Numbered from the stretch's first letter, positions 45,251 to 54,051 are shown. The stretch: DNA of 64,000 nt from Brevibacterium marinum (GCF_011927955.1 NZ_JAATJN010000001.1:2480001-2544000), one strand, 5' to 3'. The notes: generated by a model from the sequence alone, not told the origin. Translations and numbers: made by a program.

Positions 45251-46225
45251 ATGGAACGACCCCTTGACTTCTGGCGCGATCGGCGCATGCTGTGCGGCGG
45301 CTGCGGCCATTGTTTCGTCGTCGACCTGGACTGGATCGACCGCTGGGAGCAGGCGAAGGAGACATGTCCCGGCTGCGGCCTGACGTGCGAGCACGAGGAC
45401 GCACCCAGAGTGACGGTCGATGCTGGCGACCCTGCCCTGAACGACGACCTGGTAGCACAGTTTTTCTGGTATCACACGAGCACGCAGCCGGACTGGCCGT
45501 CGAGGGACTTCGACCCCGCGGCGGACTTGACGCCCGGGATCCGAAGGATGATGGGCGGCGACGAGAGGGTCACAGCGTGGGCCGCGCGGCAGCGGGCGAA
45601 AGCGCTCCACGTCGGCACGTACGAGGCCGCGGTGCACAACATGCTCAGGCGAATGCGCGACCAGGCTGACCGAGGCAATCAGTTTTACCTCTACCGGGTC
45701 CATCTGAAACCATCTGTCACAGAACGGGAGGGTTGGATCGTCGATCCCAGCAACTGGCTTGGTGACGTCGTCCTCGCCGAGGTCTGCCCTCCAGGAATCG
45801 ACGTCGCACGCTACCTCAACTACCACGAGGATCCAGGCGGGCTCTCACTGGCGCTGGGACGAGATGCGATCCAAGGCGTTCAGCAGATCGCGGTACCTCT
45901 GTCTGATGCCTGGGACACCGATTGGGTGAGCGACGCTGTCGCAGCCCTTGAAGGTGCATCAGACGAACTGATCCCGGCGACCGGGAAGCCGGGCAGATTC
46001 TTGCGGCCTTCGTCTCCTCGAGCCGGCCGCGCTGGCGAGTTCGGTGCGGAGCTGGCTGACCTATTGCCGGTCAATCTCCACGACCAGTTCGCCTCGGCTG
46101 CCGCGTTTGCTGAGGGTGACGACCCAGCGCGGTGGGCCCGCCGGACAAGCAGCCTGTTCGACCTGGTCAAGAATCCTGGCGAGGTGCTGGCGGAGCTCGA
46201 TAAGGCTCAGCACCGACCGGTCTGA
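45251..46225 (+). CDS. Zinc-ribbon protein with possible ADP-ribosyltransferase-like core
   Basis: 324 residues. An N-terminal zinc ribbon has CGGCGHC (about 15-21) and CPGCGLTC (about 39-46). After it, FFWYHTS (about 72-78), ALHVGTYEAAVHNMLRRM (about 119-136) and FYLYRVHL (about 149-156) follow the order of motifs in ADP-ribosyltransferase-like folds (KptA/RES types), but I cannot confirm catalytic residues. AATGGAGCC precedes the ATG. It follows the Abi gene in the same direction, which suggests a two-gene defence or toxin unit. It could equally be an unrelated phage-type protein. Confidence 0.5.
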   Translation: MERPLDFWRDRRMLCGGCGHCFVVDLDWIDRWEQAKETCPGCGLTCEHEDAPRVTVDAGDPALNDDLVAQFFWYHTSTQPDWPSRDFDPAADLTPGIRRMMGGDERVTAWAARQRAKALHVGTYEAAVHNMLRRMRDQADRGNQFYLYRVHLKPSVTEREGWIVDPSNWLGDVVLAEVCPPGIDVARYLNYHEDPGGLSLALGRDAIQGVQQIAVPLSDAWDTDWVSDAVAALEGASDELIPATGKPGRFLRPSSPRAGRAGEFGAELADLLPVNLHDQFASAAAFAEGDDPARWARRTSSLFDLVKNPGEVLAELDKAQHRPV

Positions 46226-46232
46226 GCTTGAC

Positions 46233-46311
46233 GACGTGGGCAGAGAAAATCCCCCAAGTGCGCATCGTGGAGAGGCGTGAGGGATGTAGTGCTTTCAAGT
46301 TAGCACTGGCT
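46233..46311 (+). repeat. 79-bp repeated element, left copy
   Basis: Begins GACGTGGGCAGAGAAAATCC and matches 60534-60612 over the whole 79 bp with scattered differences. At the right copy it lies directly upstream of the small convergent gene. Its presence here marks the original upstream flank of the gene interrupted at 43188. The following 46312-46452 shows no gene. Confidence 0.75.
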
Positions 46312-46452
46312 CGTCTTGGTCGACGTGTCCGCTGCGTCGCAGGTTTCCGCAGGCTGTCGCAGCAGGAAGAATCGGTCTTGGTGACGCCAGTGCTGCTGAG
46401 CGAGGGTCGTCCGGCAATCAGGCACTCCGTCGACAGACGCGCACGCCTTCCA

Positions 46453-46797
46453 TCAGGCGATGAGCGCCTTGGCTGCGGACGCCAGGGTGTCGATGGTCGG
46501 CCGGTAGTACGCCCAGCGGCCGCGCTGCTCGCGCTCGACCAGGCCGGCCTCGACGAGCAGCTTCATGTGGTGGGAGACCGTCGGCTGCGACAGGCCTACC
46601 GGTTCTGTGAGGTCGCAGACGCACATCTCGCCCGCGCTGCTTCCGGCGATGATGGACATGAGCTTGACCCGGGTGGGATCGCCGAGAGCCTTGAACACCC
46701 TGGCGAGGTCCTGGGCGACCGCGTCGTCGATCGTCTCGCCGAGGACGCAGCAGGGCGCGACGTCGGATGCGGACTCGATGGCTGGGGGAGTGGTCAT
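46453..46797 (-). CDS. arsR: Arsenic-responsive repressor ArsR
   Basis: SmtB/ArsR-family winged-helix repressor of 114 residues. The DNA-reading helix is LSQPTVSHHMKLL. Possible arsenite ligands are Cys16-Cys17 near the N-terminus and Cys59/Cys61 in MCVCDL; the corynebacterial ArsR uses an adjacent Cys pair plus one helix-region cysteine. The ATG at 46797 is preferred; an in-frame ATG at 46815 would lie next to the operator. It is divergent from the flavoprotein gene and shares the site at 46819. Confidence 0.9.
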   Translation of the reverse strand: MTTPPAIESASDVAPCCVLGETIDDAVAQDLARVFKALGDPTRVKLMSIIAGSSAGEMCVCDLTEPVGLSQPTVSHHMKLLVEAGLVEREQRGRWAYYRPTIDTLASAAKALIA

Positions 46798-46818
46798 GGG
46801 TCCATTCTGCCTCATGCA

Positions 46819-46832
46819 TTGACATCTGTCGA
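46819..46832. promoter_or_regulatory. ArsR-type operator
   Basis: TTGAC-ATCT-GTCGA, between arsR and the divergent flavoprotein gene. The same TTGAC-N4-GTCGA pattern is at 59405 before trxB, and a one-mismatch copy is at 54465. Confidence 0.65.
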
Positions 46833-46883
46833 TATGTGGGGCAAGCTCGACCCATCGAAGAACATCAATACATGGAGGTTGAA

Positions 46884-48200
46884 GTGAATCCCGTCGTCGT
46901 TATCGGGGCCGGTCCGCAGGGCCTGGCCGCTGCTGCTCATCTGCTCGAGCGAGGCCTGGAGCCCGTGGTCCTGGAGTCGGGCGACGGTCCGGCATCTGCG
47001 GTATCCGAGTGGGGCCACGTCCGCCTGTTCTCGCCGTGGTCCGAGCTCATCGACCCAGCGTCGCGCCGGCTGCTCGAGCCGACCGGTTGGAGCGCGCCCG
47101 AGACCGGCTACCCGACCGGCGCTCAGTGGGTCGAGGAATACCTGGCCCCGCTGGCCGAGACGCTGAGCGACCGTGTTCGCTACAGCTCCCGCGTCATAGG
47201 CGTGGGCCGCAAGGGCCGCGACCTCTCGGTCGACGCCGGCCGCGCGGAGCAGCCGTTCGTCGTCCACGTCCGCCGCGCCGACGACACTGAAGAACGGCTT
47301 GAGGCCAAGGCTGTGGTCGACGCCTCGGGCACCTGGCGGGCACCGAGCCCGGCGGGCGCGGAGGGACTGCCCGCCCTCGGCGAACAGGCCGCCGTCGAAG
47401 CCGGCCTACTTGATCACCGCACGCCGAGCCGCGAGGAGGCCGCCGAACTGGCAGGCAAGCACATCGTCGTGGTCGGCAGCGGCCACTCGGCCGCGACCGC
47501 GATCGGCGACCTCGCGACAGTGGTCCGCCGCGAGCCGGGCACCCGGGTGACCTGGGCGCTGCGCCGCGGTACCGTCGGCAACGCCTTCGGCGGCGGTTCC
47601 GCCGACGAACTGCCCGAGCGCGGTGCCCTGGGCCAGCGAGCGAAGAAGGTAGTCGAGGATGGCTTCATCGACCTCGTCACCGGATTCCGTACCGAGCGGG
47701 TCCTCGTCGAAGACGGTCGGGCGGTGCTCGTCGCCGAGGACGGACGCCGACTCGAACCCGCGGACCGAGTGGTCGTCGCGACGGGCTTTCGTCCCGACCT
47801 GTCGTTCCTCTCCGAAGTCCGACTCGACCTCGACGTGCGCCTGCAGGCTCCGACGAAGGTCGCCACTGAGGTTGATCCGAATCTTCATTCCTGCGGCTCA
47901 GTGCGCGCCACGGGGGCGACCGATCTCGCCCACCCGGAACCGGGCTTCTACATCGTCGGCGCGAAGTCCTACGGCCGCGCTCCAACGTTTCTAGCGATGA
48001 CCGGATACGAGCAGGTCCGCAGTGTCGTCGCCGAGCTCGCCGGCGATCACGAGGCGGCTGACCGTGTCGAGCTGGAGCTGCCCGACACCGGCGTGTGCGG
48101 CGGATCGGGCCTGTTCGACGCCCCGGAGCAGGCGACGTCGGGCGGGTGCTGCACACCCGCGCCCCAGCTGGTCCAGATCGGCACGAGGACCGACGGATGA
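46884..48200 (+). CDS. FAD/NAD(P)-dependent flavoprotein of the arsenic cluster
   Basis: 438 residues. The N-terminal FAD loop is VVVIGAGPQGLAAAAHLL and the NAD(P) loop is HIVVVGSGHSAATAIG (about residue 195). RVVVATGFRPDLSFL is the FAD-proximal C-terminal motif. The C-terminus carries a cysteine-rich tail (CGGSGLF and GGCCTP), common in arsenic-linked members and possibly a metalloid-binding site. The GTG at 46884 follows GGAGG by five bases. The next gene overlaps by 4 bp. The reaction is not established; an oxidoreductase or monooxygenase on organoarsenicals is plausible. Confidence 0.75.
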   Translation: MNPVVVIGAGPQGLAAAAHLLERGLEPVVLESGDGPASAVSEWGHVRLFSPWSELIDPASRRLLEPTGWSAPETGYPTGAQWVEEYLAPLAETLSDRVRYSSRVIGVGRKGRDLSVDAGRAEQPFVVHVRRADDTEERLEAKAVVDASGTWRAPSPAGAEGLPALGEQAAVEAGLLDHRTPSREEAAELAGKHIVVVGSGHSAATAIGDLATVVRREPGTRVTWALRRGTVGNAFGGGSADELPERGALGQRAKKVVEDGFIDLVTGFRTERVLVEDGRAVLVAEDGRRLEPADRVVVATGFRPDLSFLSEVRLDLDVRLQAPTKVATEVDPNLHSCGSVRATGATDLAHPEPGFYIVGAKSYGRAPTFLAMTGYEQVRSVVAELAGDHEAADRVELELPDTGVCGGSGLFDAPEQATSGGCCTPAPQLVQIGTRTDG

Positions 48201-49261
48201 GCCGCGGTCGCCTGTTGATCGTGGGCGGCGGGCAGTCGGGCCTCGCCGCGGCCCGTGCTGGGCGTGACCGCGGCTGGGAGCCGGTGGTGCTCGAGGCCGG
48301 TGACGAGCCGGTTGGGTCGTGGCCGCGCTACTACGACAGCCTGCGGCTGTTCTCCCCGCGCCGGTACAGCGCCTTCCCGGGTCACCGGTTCCCCGGCGAC
48401 CCCGACGGGTACCCGGGCCGCGACGAGGTCGCCGACTACCTCCGCGGCTACGCAGAGTGGCTGGGCGTCGAGGTGCGGACCAATGCTCGCGTCACCGAGG
48501 TCGCCGCCGACGGCCCGGGCTTTGCCGTGGAGCTGGCCGATGGGAGCAGCCTGGTCGGGGATGCACTCATCGCTGCCTCGGGGTCGTTCGCCAACCCCTA
48601 CGTGCCGATGATCCCCGGCCGGGAGAAATTTCAGGGCCGGGTCCTGCACGTGGCCGACTACCGGTCGCCGGAGGAGTTCGCCGGTCAGCGGGTCGTGGTC
48701 GTCGGTGCGGGCAACTCTGCCGTCCAGATCGCCCACGAACTGGCCGACCACGCGGAGACGTCGCTGGCGGTGCGGGACCGTGTCCGGTATGCGCCGCAGG
48801 TCATTGCCGGGCGCGACCTGCACTGGTGGTTGCGGTTCACCCGCGCTGACCTCCTGCCGCCGTCGGTCCTCGCCAGGATCATCACAGGCACACCGATCAT
48901 CGACGACGGACAGTACAGGGCTGCGCTCGAGGCGGCACATCCAGACGAGCGGCCGATGTTCGCCAATTACGTCCCGGACGGTGTCGCGTGGCCCGACGGC
49001 TCGCGGGAGCGCGTCGACTCAATAGTCTTCGCGACAGGCTATCGGCCGCACATGCCGTACCTGCGATCTCTCGGCGTCCTCGATGAGGCCGGCGCGCCGA
49101 GGCACGATCGCGGCGTCTCGACCGTGCTGCCTGGCCTGGCGTTCCTGGGCCTGGAGTTCCAGCGCTCGTTCTCGTCGAACACCCTGCGCGGTGTCCACCG
49201 CGACGCGGGTTACGTCGTCGATGCCCTGGCCAGGCAGTCGAGGGGCGTCGTCGTTGGCTGA
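48197..49261 (+). CDS. arsO: ArsO-type flavin monooxygenase (plus-strand copy)
   Basis: 354 residues with FAD loop LLIVGGGQSGLAAA, NADP loop VVVVGAGNSAVQIAHEL and the FATGYRPH motif. It matches the flavin-containing monooxygenase group found in arsenic operons and named ArsO. Its substrate is unknown. Start overlaps the previous gene (ATGA), and its end overlaps or abuts the MFS gene, so the three form an operon from the 46.8-kb promoter. A related ArsO is encoded at 54514 on the other strand. Confidence 0.75.
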   Translation: MSRGRLLIVGGGQSGLAAARAGRDRGWEPVVLEAGDEPVGSWPRYYDSLRLFSPRRYSAFPGHRFPGDPDGYPGRDEVADYLRGYAEWLGVEVRTNARVTEVAADGPGFAVELADGSSLVGDALIAASGSFANPYVPMIPGREKFQGRVLHVADYRSPEEFAGQRVVVVGAGNSAVQIAHELADHAETSLAVRDRVRYAPQVIAGRDLHWWLRFTRADLLPPSVLARIITGTPIIDDGQYRAALEAAHPDERPMFANYVPDGVAWPDGSRERVDSIVFATGYRPHMPYLRSLGVLDEAGAPRHDRGVSTVLPGLAFLGLEFQRSFSSNTLRGVHRDAGYVVDALARQSRGVVVG

Positions 49262-50513
49262 GGCTGTTGTGCGGCCCGGGCGGGGAAGGGTGCTGGCTGC
49301 GCTGTGCGTGACCGAGATCGTCTCGTGGGGCTTGCTCTACTATGCTTTCCCGGTCCTGGTTCCGCGGATCAGCTCGGACACTGGCTGGTCGTCGGTGGCC
49401 GTGACCTCGGCGTTCTCTGTGGCCCTGGCTGTGTCGGCGTTGGCCGGGGTGCCGGTCGGGCGCTTTATCGATCGGCACGGACCCCGTCTCGTCATGACGG
49501 CTGGCTCGGGTCTCGGCGTCGTGACGCTGGTGGTGATTGCCGCGTCGCCGAATCTGTTGGTGTTCGTCGTCGGTTGGGCGCTGGCCGGAGTCGCCATGGC
49601 CGGAGTGCTCTACCCGCCGGCCTTCGCCGCGATCACCGGCTGGTTCGTTGCGGGCCGACTCGGCGCGCTGACCACGCTGACGCTGGTGGCAGGACTGGCG
49701 AGCACGGTCTTCGCGCCGTTGACCGCAGCCGCGTATGACCAGCTGGGATGGCGAGGCACGTACTTCTGGGCGGCGGTCGTACTGGCGGTCCTCACGGTCC
49801 CGGTCCACTGGCTCGTGCTGCGACGCCCCTGGCCCCGCCCGGTGCATGTCGACGCGGAGGAGCCAGAGGCTGAGAAGGCATACGCTGCCGGCGTCGTGCG
49901 GGACTCACGGTTCCGGTTGCTTGCCGCCGGACTGACCTTGGTGGCCCTGGCGATGTACGCCGCGTTGCTGGCTCTGGTGCCGCTTATGCTCGAGCGCGGC
50001 CTGAGTCCTCAGGCCGCCGCCTGGGTGCTCGGCCTCGGCGGACTCGGGCAGGTCGCCGGTCGGCTCGTCTACACCGCTCTTGCCCGGCATGCCTCGCTGA
50101 CCGTGCGCACCGTGACCGTGTTCGGCCTCGTCACCGTCAGCACCTCGGTGCTCGCTGTGGTCCCCGGGCCGGTTGGTCTGCTGGTCGCGGCGTCGATGAC
50201 CGCCGGGGTCGGGCGCGGCATCGCGACGCTGCTCCAGGCGACCGCGGTCACTGATCGGTGGGGCGCACGCGGATACGGCCGCCTCTCCGGCGTCCTCGGC
50301 CTCCCGGTCCTGCTGGCCACCGCCTTGGCTCCCGGGGCCGGTGCGGTCCTTGCCGAGGTCACCGGCAGCTACGCAACCGGTTTCGCGGTCCTGGCCGCGG
50401 TGGCCGCCGTAGGGACCGTCCTCACGGTCGCCAGCACACACGGCAGGGCGACAACCGCCGGTCGGATGCGCCCGCTGGATATGCAGGTCGGCGAGTTCCG
50501 CCGTCAATCGTGA
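49254..50513 (+). CDS. MFS transporter of the arsenic operon
   Basis: About 419 residues with 12 hydrophobic helices. The cytoplasmic loop GRFIDRHGPRLVM is the usual MFS motif A variant. It follows arsO without a gap. MFS exporters in ars operons move organoarsenicals or metalloid conjugates in other bacteria; the substrate here is inferred only from location. TTG at 49254 and GTG at 49269 are both possible starts, the latter with GAGG five bases upstream. Confidence 0.72.
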   Translation: MAEAVVRPGRGRVLAALCVTEIVSWGLLYYAFPVLVPRISSDTGWSSVAVTSAFSVALAVSALAGVPVGRFIDRHGPRLVMTAGSGLGVVTLVVIAASPNLLVFVVGWALAGVAMAGVLYPPAFAAITGWFVAGRLGALTTLTLVAGLASTVFAPLTAAAYDQLGWRGTYFWAAVVLAVLTVPVHWLVLRRPWPRPVHVDAEEPEAEKAYAAGVVRDSRFRLLAAGLTLVALAMYAALLALVPLMLERGLSPQAAAWVLGLGGLGQVAGRLVYTALARHASLTVRTVTVFGLVTVSTSVLAVVPGPVGLLVAASMTAGVGRGIATLLQATAVTDRWGARGYGRLSGVLGLPVLLATALAPGAGAVLAEVTGSYATGFAVLAAVAAVGTVLTVASTHGRATTAGRMRPLDMQVGEFRRQS

Positions 50514-50570
50514 GGTCATCGAGGGGATCCCCGGGGTGGGATCAGCGTCGAGCCAACATAAGGATCGACA

Positions 50571-50612
50571 ATAGTTCAGCGGCCACTGTATAGTTCAGTG
50601 CATGCTGACTAT
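50571..50612 (+). promoter_or_regulatory. cmtR promoter and candidate operator
   Basis: ATAGTTCAG occurs at 50571-50579 and 50590-50598, 19 bp apart. The second copy forms a near-palindrome with CTGACTAT (50605-50612) across the start codon. TATAGT (50588-50593) is a good -10 box nine bases before the ATG, so the transcript may be leaderless and the operator would overlap the start. Confidence 0.5.
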
Positions 50613-50955
50613 TGCTTCACGCCTCGACGTCATGAATCGACTCGGCCGGGCCATGGCGGACCCGACCCGCTCTCGGATCCTGATGACCCTGCTTGCCGGC
50701 CCGAGCTACCCGGCCGTGCTCTCGCGCGAGCTAGAGCTGACCCGTTCGAACGTCTCGAACCATCTGACCTGCCTGCGCGACTGCGGGATCGTCGTGGCCG
50801 AGCCCGAGGGGCGGCAGACGCGCTACGAGATCGCCGACCCGCACCTCGCGGCGGCGCTGACGGCCCTGATGGATGTGACCCTCGCGGTCGACGAGCACGC
50901 GCCGTGCGTGGACGCCGAGTGCACTGTGCCGGGCTGCTGCGAGTCGGGCGCGTGA
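50602..50955 (+). CDS. cmtR: CmtR-type cadmium/lead-sensing repressor
   Basis: ArsR-family repressor of 117 residues closely resembling mycobacterial CmtR (GRAMADPTRSRIL and LTRSNVSNHLTCLRDCGIV). The three known Cd/Pb ligands are all conserved at the same positions: Cys57, Cys61 and Cys102. The tail has further cysteines (107, 112, 113). It probably controls the P-type ATPase gene, whose start overlaps its stop. Confidence 0.88.
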   Translation: MLTIASRLDVMNRLGRAMADPTRSRILMTLLAGPSYPAVLSRELELTRSNVSNHLTCLRDCGIVVAEPEGRQTRYEIADPHLAAALTALMDVTLAVDEHAPCVDAECTVPGCCESGA

Positions 50956-52868
50956 GCGCGGCGTGCGGCTGCGACGAGCCGGAGACTCAGACCGGGGAGG
51001 AAGCCGAGGAGGAGCAGGGACGTCCCTGGTGGCGTGATGCCGGGATCATGGTCCCGGTCTTCTCTGGCGTCGCGTTCTTAACTGGCCTGGTGCTGGAATG
51101 GTCGGGGCTGGAGGTCCCGGCGTTGGTGCTGTTCTGGATCGGTCTGCTGTTGGGCGCGTCGACGTTCACCCCGGGCGCGATCCGGAAGCTGTTCAAGGGC
51201 AAGCTCAGCATCAGCCTCCTGATGACGATCAGCGCGATCGGCGCGGTCATCCTCGGCTACGTCGAGGAGGCCGCTGCGCTGGCGTTCTTGTACTCGATCG
51301 CCGAGGCACTGGAGGACAAGGCGATGGATCGCGCCCGCGGCGGGCTGCGGGCGCTGCTCAAGCTCGTCCCGGAGACCGCCACGATCCGCCAAGGCGGCGC
51401 ATCGGTCGAGGTCGCGGCCAAGGATCTCGCTGTCCGTCAGTTCATGCTGGTGCGGCCGGGCGAGCGGATCGCGACCGACGGCATCGTCCGGACGGGACGA
51501 TCCAGCCTGGACACCTCCGCGATCACCGGCGAGTCGATCCCGGTCGAGGTCGAGCCCGGCGACACGGTGTCGGCTGGGGCGATCAACACCGCCGGCGCGC
51601 TGGAAGTCGAGACGACCGCTGCGGGCACCGACAACTCGCTGACCACGATCGTCGACCTGGTGGAGAAGGCGCAGGCGGAGAAGGGTGACCGCGCCCGCCT
51701 CGCCGACCGCATCGCCCGACCACTCGTGCCCGGTGTGTTGATCCTCGCCGTCCTGGTGGCGGTCATCGGGTCGCTGTTCGGCGACCCGGAGCTGTGGATC
51801 ACCCGCGCCCTCGTGGTGCTCGTGGCGGCCTCGCCGTGCGCACTGGCGATCTCGGTGCCGCTGACGGTGGTGGCCGCGATCGGGTCGGCGAGCAAGTTCG
51901 GCGTGATCATCAAGTCGGGTGCCGTGTTCGAGCGGTTCGGCGTGATCCGCCACGTCGCCGTGGACAAGACTGGCACCCTGACCCGCAACGAGCCCGCCGT
52001 CAACGCGGTGCTCACCGCCGACGGAGTGACCGAGGCGCAGGCGCTGGCGTGGGCGGCCGCACTGGAGCAGCACAGCACCCACCCGCTCGCTTCGGCGATC
52101 ACCGCCGCCGCACCGGGTACGCCTGTGGCCGATGCCGTGACCGAGCAGGCAGGTCACGGCATCGAAGGCACCCTCGACGGCGCGCGAATCACGGTCGGCA
52201 GCCCGCGCTGGCTCGACGCCGGGAGTCTCGGCGATCGGGTCGCGGGTCTGGAGGAGCAAGGCATGACGGTCGTGATCGTGCACCGTGACGGCACCGCCGC
52301 GGCTGCGATCGGCGTCCGCGACGAGCTGCGCCCCGAGGTCCCCGAGGTGGTCCGCACCCTCGCCGGACAGGGCGTCGAGGTGACGATGCTCACCGGCGAC
52401 AACGCCCGCACCGCCCGCGCCCTGGCCGCGCAGGCCTGGATCGATGACGTGCGCGCCGAGCTGCGCCCCCAGGACAAGGCCTCAGCGATCGCCGAGCTCG
52501 GCGAGAAGAACGGATCGGTCGCGATGATCGGCGACGGCATCAACGACGCCCCGGCCCTCGCGGCTGCGGACATCGGCATCGCGATGGGTGCCACCGGTTC
52601 CGATGCCGCGATCGAGTCAGCCGACGTCGCCTTCACCGGCCACGACCTGCGTCTGCTCCCGCGCGCGTTCGACCACGCCCGCCGGGGACGGCACATCATC
52701 AACCAGAACATCGTTCTGTCGCTGCTGATCATCACCGTCCTGCTTCCGCTTGCCTTGTTCGGTGTCTTGGGGCTTGCCGCTGTGGTGCTCGTGCATGAGA
52801 TCGCAGAGGTCGTCGTGATCCTCAACGGCCTGCGTGCCGCCCGGGCCCGGAAGGAGCAGATCTCGTGA
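50952..52868 (+). CDS. P1B-type heavy-metal-exporting ATPase (CtpG-like)
   Basis: 638 residues. Phosphorylation motif DKTGTLT with Asp338; TGES loop ITGESIPVE; hinge GDGINDAPALAAADIGIAMG. The metal motif is SPC (in VAASPCALAI) rather than CPC, and HEIAE lies in the last membrane segment; both point to the P1B-4 group (Co/Fe/Zn or Cd). No N-terminal HMA domain, only a short start with CGC. GTG start overlaps the cmtR stop. With CmtR next to it, cadmium or lead export is the most likely role. Confidence 0.85.
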   Translation: MSAACGCDEPETQTGEEAEEEQGRPWWRDAGIMVPVFSGVAFLTGLVLEWSGLEVPALVLFWIGLLLGASTFTPGAIRKLFKGKLSISLLMTISAIGAVILGYVEEAAALAFLYSIAEALEDKAMDRARGGLRALLKLVPETATIRQGGASVEVAAKDLAVRQFMLVRPGERIATDGIVRTGRSSLDTSAITGESIPVEVEPGDTVSAGAINTAGALEVETTAAGTDNSLTTIVDLVEKAQAEKGDRARLADRIARPLVPGVLILAVLVAVIGSLFGDPELWITRALVVLVAASPCALAISVPLTVVAAIGSASKFGVIIKSGAVFERFGVIRHVAVDKTGTLTRNEPAVNAVLTADGVTEAQALAWAAALEQHSTHPLASAITAAAPGTPVADAVTEQAGHGIEGTLDGARITVGSPRWLDAGSLGDRVAGLEEQGMTVVIVHRDGTAAAAIGVRDELRPEVPEVVRTLAGQGVEVTMLTGDNARTARALAAQAWIDDVRAELRPQDKASAIAELGEKNGSVAMIGDGINDAPALAAADIGIAMGATGSDAAIESADVAFTGHDLRLLPRAFDHARRGRHIINQNIVLSLLIITVLLPLALFGVLGLAAVVLVHEIAEVVVILNGLRAARARKEQIS

Positions 52869-53173
52869 AGGTCGAACTGCTCCACATCGTCGACTGCCCG
52901 AACACGGCCAGCGCCGAAGCCAACGCGCGCGCAGCACTGGATGTTCTCGGACTCACGGCCGTGCCCATCCAATTGGTCACGATTCACACCGAGGTCGATG
53001 CAACGAACGCGCAGTTCGCAGGCTCGCCCACGATCCTCGTCGACGGTGTCGACCTGTTCCCAACGACACCGGTTCGTTCGCTGGCGTGCCGGGTTTATGC
53101 CACAGGGAAGGGGTTCGCTGGCGCACCTGGTCAGGAGCAGATCGAAGCGGCGCTGCGCGCGAGACTGGATTGA
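52865..53173 (+). CDS. Small thioredoxin-fold protein of the metal operon
   Basis: 102 residues with one conserved cysteine near the N-terminus (HIVDCPN) and another in LACRVY. FAGSPTILVDGVDLF is the thioredoxin-fold cis-proline region. Such proteins are annotated as thioredoxin-like or as alkylmercury-lyase-related and often accompany mercury, cadmium and arsenic genes. The classical CxxC pair is absent. GTG start overlaps the ATPase stop by 4 bp. Confidence 0.65.
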   Translation: MKVELLHIVDCPNTASAEANARAALDVLGLTAVPIQLVTIHTEVDATNAQFAGSPTILVDGVDLFPTTPVRSLACRVYATGKGFAGAPGQEQIEAALRARLD

Positions 53174-53523
53174 CGGCCAGCGGTGAGTGCCATTAGTTGC
53201 TCAATTCGGTATTGAGCTCAACGGGGACATGCGGATAACCCGTAGCCGGATGGGCGCGCCGGCGCACCGGCTGATGATGGAGTGAATGTCGAGCGGGTGG
53301 GAGGCGATCGTGGACGCAATCGGCCTTTGGCATCCATATGTGCAGTAACTTGAGTGCTGCTGGTGACGAGTCTCTCCTGGTGAAGCCGACGGCCGAGGCG
53401 ACCGGCACCGTCGCCAGCGACTTCGCCGTCCTCGCTGACCTTGAGGAGGTGTTCAGGATCGCCAGCGCGCCAGAGAACGTCCAGGCGGGCGAAGGCGACG
53501 ACGGCGAGGGGTGCGTGGCCGGC
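53174..53523. other. Intergenic 350 bp without a supported gene
   Basis: Short open frames on both strands lack ribosome sites and family resemblance. It separates the plus-strand cadmium operon from the convergent arsC-like gene. No repeat, RNA or mobile element is seen. Confidence 0.5.
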
Positions 53524-53955
53524 TCAGGGCTCTGACGTCTTGACAAGCCCCGCGGCCAGGCAACGGACCTTCTCGGCGAGCTCGTCGCGGACCAGGCGCA
53601 TTCGTTCCTCGCCCTCGATCCCTCGCGCCGAGGGCTCGTCGATCGTCCATGTCTCGATGGTCCCGGCCATCCCCGGCACGGGCTCGACGACGGCCTCGTC
53701 GCCGATGACGACGACGCGGTCCGCAGTCTGCAGCATAGTGGGATCGATCGGCTTCGGGTGCTCGTCGGCCATGCTAGCCCCGACCTCGGCGACAGAGGCA
53801 GCGGACAAGGCATTGAGCGCTGTCCCGGGGGAGGTGCCGGCCGAGTGCACCCGGACGGAGTCGCCGGCGACCTGGCGCATGAGTGCGGCGGCCATCTGCG
53901 ACTTGCCTGCGTTCTTGACGCAGACGAACAGGACGGACGGCTTCTTCTCGATCAC
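53524..53955 (-). CDS. Atypical ArsC/low-molecular-weight phosphatase-family protein
   Basis: 143 residues of the low-molecular-weight tyrosine phosphatase fold (SVLFVCVKNAGKSQMAAALM). Unlike the other ArsC proteins here, the P-loop reads CVKNAGKS, with lysine in place of the catalytic arginine of Cx5R, and the CGDxCP motif is missing (DRVVVIGDEAVVE instead). Its arsenate reductase activity is therefore doubtful. GTG start with AAAGG upstream. It lies just downstream of an arsC remnant, so a tandem arsC pair may once have stood here. Confidence 0.7.
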   Translation of the reverse strand: MIEKKPSVLFVCVKNAGKSQMAAALMRQVAGDSVRVHSAGTSPGTALNALSAASVAEVGASMADEHPKPIDPTMLQTADRVVVIGDEAVVEPVPGMAGTIETWTIDEPSARGIEGEERMRLVRDELAEKVRCLAAGLVKTSEP

Positions 53956-53970
53956 GATATCTACCTTTGT

Positions 53971-54051
53971 TCAATAGTTGGTAAGAACGACGTTGAGCTC
54001 GTGGACACGGGCCGCGATGTCATTGCGGCCGCGCAGTCCCTGCATGCCGGC
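53971..54051 (-). pseudogene. 3' remnant of an arsC gene
   Basis: The frame ends with AGMQGLRGRNDIAARVHEL before a TGA at 53971. This resembles the final helix of ArsC (IRDDIASRVSQLL in the fusion at 56000). Only about 25 codons remain. The 73 bp above it show no gene. Confidence 0.4.
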
